Program-made: the position numbers and the translations under genes | Shown: positions 58,930 to 64,000 of the stretch, one piece after another | Layout: each line of letters opens with the position of its first letter | Position numbering within the stretch: the first letter of the stretch is position 1 | Source: Grifola frondosa | Taxonomy: Eukaryota; Basidiomycota; Agaricomycetes; Polyporales; Grifolaceae | Reading direction: 5' to 3' | Assembly (NCBI GenBank): GCA_001683735.1 | Contig: LUGG01000005.1 | Span: 248,001 to 312,000, forward strand | DNA length: 64,000 nucleotides | The notes under the pieces: model-generated | Told to the model about the DNA's origin: nothing | The model's input: only the letters and a program-made list of their open reading frames with translations | Databases searched by the model: none

Positions 58930-61021
58930 CTACACTTTCACAAACCACGCATCCGCAATCTCCTCCACTGTGCCGCGAGTCTGCCTCGCCCTAGCTGCAA
59001 CGGCATGCTCATCAATCATCAGCGCCAGTCCTTTCACTTTTTTCACGCCCTTCACCTCCTCGAACACAAACTCCGCCCTCCCTTCCGCCTCTCCTTCTTC
59101 GTATGTCTCGAAGGCGCTCTCGTTCTTCCCATAACCGTGTGGGAATAGTGCCGTCGCGGTGACTCCAAACGCGTCCCCGTCGCGATGCACTAGACGAGCA
59201 TGCGTCGACCACATTCGTCGCCACGCCACATACAGCGTGACTGGTGCCGGGCTCGAGTCGAAATGTTCGAACGGCGCAAAGTCACCGAGCACGCCGGAGC
59301 AATAGTGTGATGTGCTGTTCGGCGCACAGAGTGTGAACGCGCCATATCCAGGATCGTGATAAGTACCCGCGTACTCGTCGAGAGCAAGTGAGAGACCCCG
59401 ACGGTCTCTGGGGGCCCGATTTAGACAGGATAACATTTCACCGCTATAAAAGTGGGTCAACCAGGCTCATTGACCTCGGCAGTTTCGCTCACCTTGTGGC
59501 TTCAACTGGTGTTACTACTACTTGTGGTTTTTCAGGGAGCCCGAATACCTCATCAACGATTCGATACATGATCTCGTCATTCTCATGTGCCTTCGCACCC
59601 GCATTCGCAAGGATGACGAAGCCCAGCCTGTCCGTAGGTAAGAACGCCACAAGCGTCGAGAACCCAGGAATGCCGCCGGTATGAGTTACGATCTATACAA
59701 AAACCTTAATTAGACTGAAGCATGTTCTCTGATAAGAACATACCTCGTGTCCTTTGTACGACCACCTCCCCCATCCCAACCCGTATCCCTGTATCGACAA
59801 ATCTGCAGGAGGCTGTCCATTCGTGATAGCATGCGCCGTGGTCACCTCGTCGAAAACCCACTGCGGTATGATGGTGCGATTGGTGGAGGGAACAACGCCG
59901 GCATTCAACAGCACTGCGATCCACTTAGTCTACAGTTTTTTAGACCGTAAGATAATATGACACTCAGGGAAGCGCTCAGACCGTACCATGTCTGCCGCGC
60001 TCGAGATGATTCCGCCAGGACCGGCATTCAGGCCCACAACCTCATCGGTAAACCAGTACGGGATTCTTCGGCCATTGTGAGTCCATGTCTGCGTGAGCTT
60101 ACCCGACCGCGCAGCCTCGCTTGGCCAGAAGGTAGTCGACGCCATGTTGAGAGGCACGAAGAGCCGCGACGAGACGAAGTCCACATATGACATGTTTGCA
60201 TATGTCGAGATGAGGTGGGCGCCGAGTATAAACATCTAGATACCACATAAGTAAAGTAGTGGCATCAGACAGAGAATGACACTGGTACCTGATTGTTATA
60301 GGACCATTGCTGTCTGAGCTCGTAGGCGGGGGGAGGTATCTCATTCTGCGCGCGATGTCTTGAGGCGTGTCGCCGGGCGTATATGAATAATCATGTCTGT
60401 GCGGCGCCGTGAGTATTATCCGCTATATCCAATACGAAATGGCGCACCTCGGTAAGCCCGATACATGTGAAAGCAAGTCCTGCCAATTCGCCTTCTCTGT
60501 CGCCCACTCGTCGGCAAGCTCCCAATCGCCTGGGAGCGTGTCCTTTACTTTGGTGTTCCAATCGAACTGAGTCACACCATCGGGGAGAGGAGTTACATTA
60601 CGCCCTTCAGCAAAGTCATCCATGAGCAGGCCGACCGAGGTCGCAAGGAACGCCTTGGAGCAGGAGGCGAGCCCGAACAGCCCCTGCATGCACCATGAGC
60701 TGCACAACATAACGCAGACTGCGGAACTATGCTAGCCTCAGGAGTCAAGTCGTGTTCTTCAGCATCCTCTGTCCCACGCCCCCACGCAGCTAACTCGATA
60801 CGTGGTTTCCCATCCTCACCGATCTGAACGATGCCTAGCGATAATCCGGGAATGGTCCCAATCCGCATGCGCTCCGATATGAACTCAGAGAGCTCCGTAC
60901 TTATCGCGGGTTTGACCTGTGAATGAAGGTCGGTCCCGACGCTGATGGGTGTTTGTAATCCTAAAACATTCAGCACGCAGCTCAACGCGATGAATAGTGC
61001 TCCCAGAATGGTGGGAGACAT
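58930..61021 (-). CDS. Secreted serine beta-lactamase-fold hydrolase
   Basis: Class C beta-lactamase/penicillin-binding-protein-like enzyme; in fungi these are usually esterases or peptidases of unknown substrate. Start MSPTILGALFIALSCVLNVL (ATG 61019-61021), a clear signal peptide. Catalytic motifs: SCSK (S-x-x-K, nucleophile Ser and Lys) within LFGLASCSKAFLATS, YNN (Y-x-N) within WSYNNQMFILGAHL, and HTGG within IVTHTGGIPGF. Other family blocks: IPGLSLGIVQIGED, LLSHVSGLPR and GPGGIISSAADM. The C-terminal beta domain reads YAGTYHDPGYGAFTL. Introns of 50-60 nt join the exons in frame, with ASI joined to GLFGLAS. No frame breaks. Probably acts outside the cell or in the wall; substrate unknown. 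Confidence 0.85.
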
Positions 61022-61429
61022 TGTAGATTGAAGACAGGATGGTGGTAGAATAAAGCCCACGGTGTCACGACACTCATCTGTCATTCCACTGCTGCGGCTG
61101 AGCGCTGGGATGGATGCTATTTCTCAATGTCATAGGTGCTGGCCAACTTAGGCTACATGTTGAGATCATGGCGCCAGTGTGGAAGGCGTATAATGAAATT
61201 GCAGTACTTGTGCTGTTAACAACTCTTAAGATGAGTGTCTAGTACAAACAGAGGTCATATTAGGCAAGTGTGGTAACACGAACTACTATGTACAGTGAAA
61301 CTATATATATATCGCACGTCACGACAAACACATCTGTGAGTACACCTTTGCAAAGACCATCGACTTGATGAACGCATTTCCGCAATACCCTCAGGTTCGC
61401 ATTACCACCATCGTACATAGCTCCTACGC
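61022..61429. other. Intergenic region
   Basis: Promoter side of the hydrolase and 3' side of the BTB gene. Nothing recognised. Confidence 0.5.
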
Positions 61430-62464
61430 TCAAGTTGGCCATCCTTCGACCTCCACATCCATATAGGCTGGTAGATTACTCCAAACGTCGTTCCGTGCCT
61501 CCCGAACTCGACCGTCGAACATGTTGCAGCAGTCGTCGCAGAGTCCACCAAATTTATCAAACCAATCGGCGCTGTCCATCTCTCGAAATGGATCGAATTC
61601 TGCCATAATGTCCGGGAAATTCCTCACATGTGCGATCGCCTGTAAAAAGCTCCTCCTGCATCTAGGCTTAGTGTTGCATGTCGAGCTGACCTCCCAATCG
61701 AAGCAACCCAGCATGACACGAACTTGTTCCTGTACTAAGATGGTTTTCCCTGCCATGCACCTCTTTAGGTCGTCGGCCGTTAATTGCACATGGGTTCCGT
61801 CCGGGCGATGAGTACCCTCAACAAGCCTGGATTCGAGCTGACAACAACGGTAAAGAGCTGTTGGCAGGAGGGAACTTGTCTGGGTAAGCCGAGCAAGGTA
61901 GACGACTTCGATAGGATCCATATCTTCCTTGCATGCGTAATCCTTATGCCAACGCACAAGCCAACTTGTCAAACTGGTTGGGTACTCCGTCTTCAAAAGT
62001 GACAGAGCTTGGTCAACGAGATGTTCGATCGCATACTTGTGCCCCAAGCGGATGAGGGCCGATATCGCGACGAATTTGAGCGTTTTCTTTGGGTCAAAAA
62101 AACTGCACTCAGAAGTGTGTCAAAATTCTTTTGGTTGCGGGACGCCACAAACTACTCACCCAAGGGAGTGTATAGCCTCCAGCAAGTACTTCATATCCTT
62201 AGGTGAATCAGAGACCTTCACTACAGGACAGCCATCCATTGTCTCGACGACCACCGGTTGGGGCATGGAGAAGAGGTCGCGAAAGATTTCAGACTGCTTC
62301 ATGAGCAGTCCCTGGTAGACCCGGAATGCAGTATCCCCAGCCACAATGACTATGCTCCCATCATGAAACCATAGGTCTTCGTCACGCTTGACATCGTCAA
62401 TATCAACCTTGGAGGTGCCAACACGGCGTCTTTTTTTCGAGGCGGCCACGGCCGATGCCTCCAT
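61430..62464 (-). CDS. BTB/POZ domain protein, intact
   Basis: Basidiomycete BTB-family protein. Start MEASAVAASKKRRRVGTSKV (ATG 62462-62464), with a basic stretch KKRRR that could be a nuclear signal. The BTB fold reads EDLWFHDGSIVIVAGDTAFR, LLMKQSEIFRDLFSMPQP, DGCPVVKVSDSPKDMKYLL. An intron with acceptor CTGAGTGCAG leads to GFFDPKKTLKFVAISALIR and LGHKYAIEHLVDQALSLLK. The C-terminal part carries DPIEVVYLARLTQTSSLLP, TALYRCCQL and a Cys-rich segment CDDCCNMFDGR. It ends YMDVEVEGWPT. It is the reference copy for the BTB gene interrupted by the Plavaka element at 38.0-47.3 kb. Target unknown. Confidence 0.85.
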
Positions 62465-63131
62465 TGCCGCTGGTCGATGCTATGTCAGTATACGTTGAAT
62501 GTCACAGTCAGCATTATCACTGAGATATCTACCTAAAACAGTAACACGTCTGTGCAAGTTGAGTGGAGGATTCAGTCCAATTGACCTTAGATGTTGTTGG
62601 AGGACACACGAAGATGACCAAAGTAAGATGATTGATTTTGCTAACTATCACTGATGACCGAATGTACGATTGAACCGAGAGACACAACATGATTCATGAC
62701 TTACGTCGTATTATATAGCAGTTGGTGGAGATTAACAGACCAGAGAAGCTTTGCTATGCACTAATATATAGCTTTATTTAAGTTGTCCGAAATACAAAAA
62801 AGAAATTCGGAACAGTTCTAGCGCCGTCACAACTTGTCTTTGTTCACCCCCATATATAGTAATTATGTCATCTTATGTCACAGTGATACTCCGCCAAACG
62901 TGACATAAACGCGTAAACCCTATCCTAGGGCGGTCGCCACCTAAGGTCGTGGATGTACTAGTATAGTAACGCCATTAATTGTTGGACCAAGCCGCATTCC
63001 CGCTCGACAATATTGTGTTCACAGTCGCCTTGCTTCGGGAACGTCATCCTTACTAGCTCTGCATTGCTTCTAGCTGTACCTTGGGCCGCTTTCATCTGTG
63101 GTAACTCCGGGAACGTGGTGAGGTCTCTCTT
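62465..63131. other. Intergenic, divergent promoter region
   Basis: Between the BTB gene (-) and the beta-adaptin gene (+). No gene seen. Confidence 0.5.
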
Positions 63132-64000
63132 ATGTCGGGCTTTCGTGCACCTCCGCGGAAGGGAGAGAACTTCGAGCTTGCAGCCGATCTAAACAGCGAG
63201 TATCGAGAGAAACGCAAAGATGCCATCAAGAAAGTTATCGCAAACATGACCGTTCAGAAGGGTGAGTTCCGTCTTGATGACTAGAAGCGTGCCTGCTCAC
63301 GCGTTTCGCAAGACGTCAGCGGCCTGTTCCCCGACGTCCTGAAGAACCTGCAGACAGACGACCTCGAACAGAAGAAGCTTGTTTACCTGTACCTCATGAA
63401 CTACGCCAAGACTCAACCCGAACTCGTCATCCTCGCCGTGAACACCTTCGTGAAGGACACGGATGACCCAAATCCGCTCGTTCGCGCGCTCGCGATCCGT
63501 ACCATGGGTTGTCTTCGCGCGGAGAAGATCATCGATTACCTGTGCGATCCCCTCCAGAAGTGTTTGAAGGACGACAATCCGTATGTGCGCAAGACGGCCG
63601 CGCTCTGCGTCGCGAAGCTGTATGACTTGAAACCGGAGCTTGTGATCGAGAACGGGTTCTTGGAGCAGCTGCAGGAGATGATTGCGGACAGTAATCCCAT
63701 GGTATGCAATATCCGTTCTGTCATCAAATGCAGGCATTCTTACGACCTTCAGGTCGTTGCGAACACAGTAGCGGCACTCACAGATATACACATCGCCGCC
63801 GTCGCGGCCGGGTCGACGCGGGACGTGTTCGTCATCACGTCCAGCATCCTCAACAAGCTGCTCATTGCGCTCAACGAATGCTCGGAATGGGGACGCGTGG
63901 CCATCCTGAATGCCCTCGCCCGGTATGAGTCGCAGGACGATCGGGAGAGTGAACACATCTGTGAGCGCGTCGTACCCCAATTCCAGCACGCAAATGCCAG
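63132..64000 (+). CDS. AP-complex beta subunit (beta-adaptin), N-terminal part
   Basis: Large subunit of a clathrin adaptor complex. Start [20 protein letters not shown] (ATG 63132-63134), then [20 protein letters not shown]. An intron (GTGAGTTCCG to CGTTTCGCAAG) joins QKG to [20 protein letters not shown]. Armadillo-like helices follow: [61 protein letters not shown] second intron joins NPM to [13 protein letters not shown], then [20 protein letters not shown] and [19 protein letters not shown]. The gene runs off the window at 64000, so only about 250 residues are present, without the hinge and ear. The trunk is shared by AP-1 and AP-2 beta subunits, so which complex cannot be decided here. 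Divergent from the BTB gene. Confidence 0.95.

Noticed and set aside
63297..63989. 230-codon open frame on the minus strand
   Set aside because: It is antisense to well-conserved beta-adaptin exons and reads through an intron of that gene; composition follows the complement of the real codons.
1..64000. CRISPR array or prokaryotic operon structure
   Set aside because: No regularly spaced short repeats with unique spacers; genes are intron-rich and eukaryotic.

Overview
The window is nuclear DNA of a filamentous basidiomycete, most likely an Agaricomycete. Genes carry many short introns of about 50-60 nt. Several families present (a Plavaka-type transposon, BTB and F-box expansions, class I sesquiterpene synthase, P450s with an AGTETT I-helix) are typical of mushroom-forming fungi. 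No rRNA, tRNA or CRISPR array was found. All coordinates and introns were read by eye, so most splice sites are predictions.

Layout. 1-1762: F-box-like gene (+), then an unrecognised multi-exon gene (-, about 2042-3010). 3.2-4.8 kb: three long imperfect direct repeats plus a degenerate fourth. 5921-6469: a short mariner-like element with long inverted ends and TA duplications. 6.7-28.4 kb: a probable terpenoid locus. It holds two tandem P450s (-), an intervening pair of divergent coiled-coil genes (14.2-16.0 kb), a small NTF2/SnoaL-like gene (+), a complete 386-residue sesquiterpene synthase (-), a partial duplicate of the last two genes, and a third related P450 (+). 28.8-37.4 kb: two paralogues of a WWVVG-motif family bracket an F-box/WD40/UIM gene (Ufo1-like), the Arp2/3 subunit ARPC5 and an RluA-type pseudouridine synthase. 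38.0-47.3 kb: a BTB gene cut in two by an 8.1-kb Plavaka-type transposon with 11-bp perfect terminal repeats and TA duplications; removing the element restores the BTB frame exactly. 48.0-64.0 kb: conserved cellular genes, namely BAR-SH3 adaptor, SWI/SNF subunit (SMARCD/Ssr3), SNF2-RING ATPase (Rad16/Rad5-like), secreted beta-lactamase-fold hydrolase, intact BTB protein, and the start of an AP-complex beta-adaptin cut by the window end.

How genes may work together. The terpene synthase would make a hydrocarbon that the three P450s could oxidise; the NTF2-like protein sits beside the synthase and was partly duplicated with it. This pathway is inferred from position and family only.

Sequence quality. 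At about 17 places a good reading frame breaks where exactly one base appears to be missing, nearly always in a run of identical bases. This affects conserved genes as well as transposons, so uncorrected assembly errors are likelier than 17 separate gene deaths. Frameshifts here should not be read as pseudogenes without checking.
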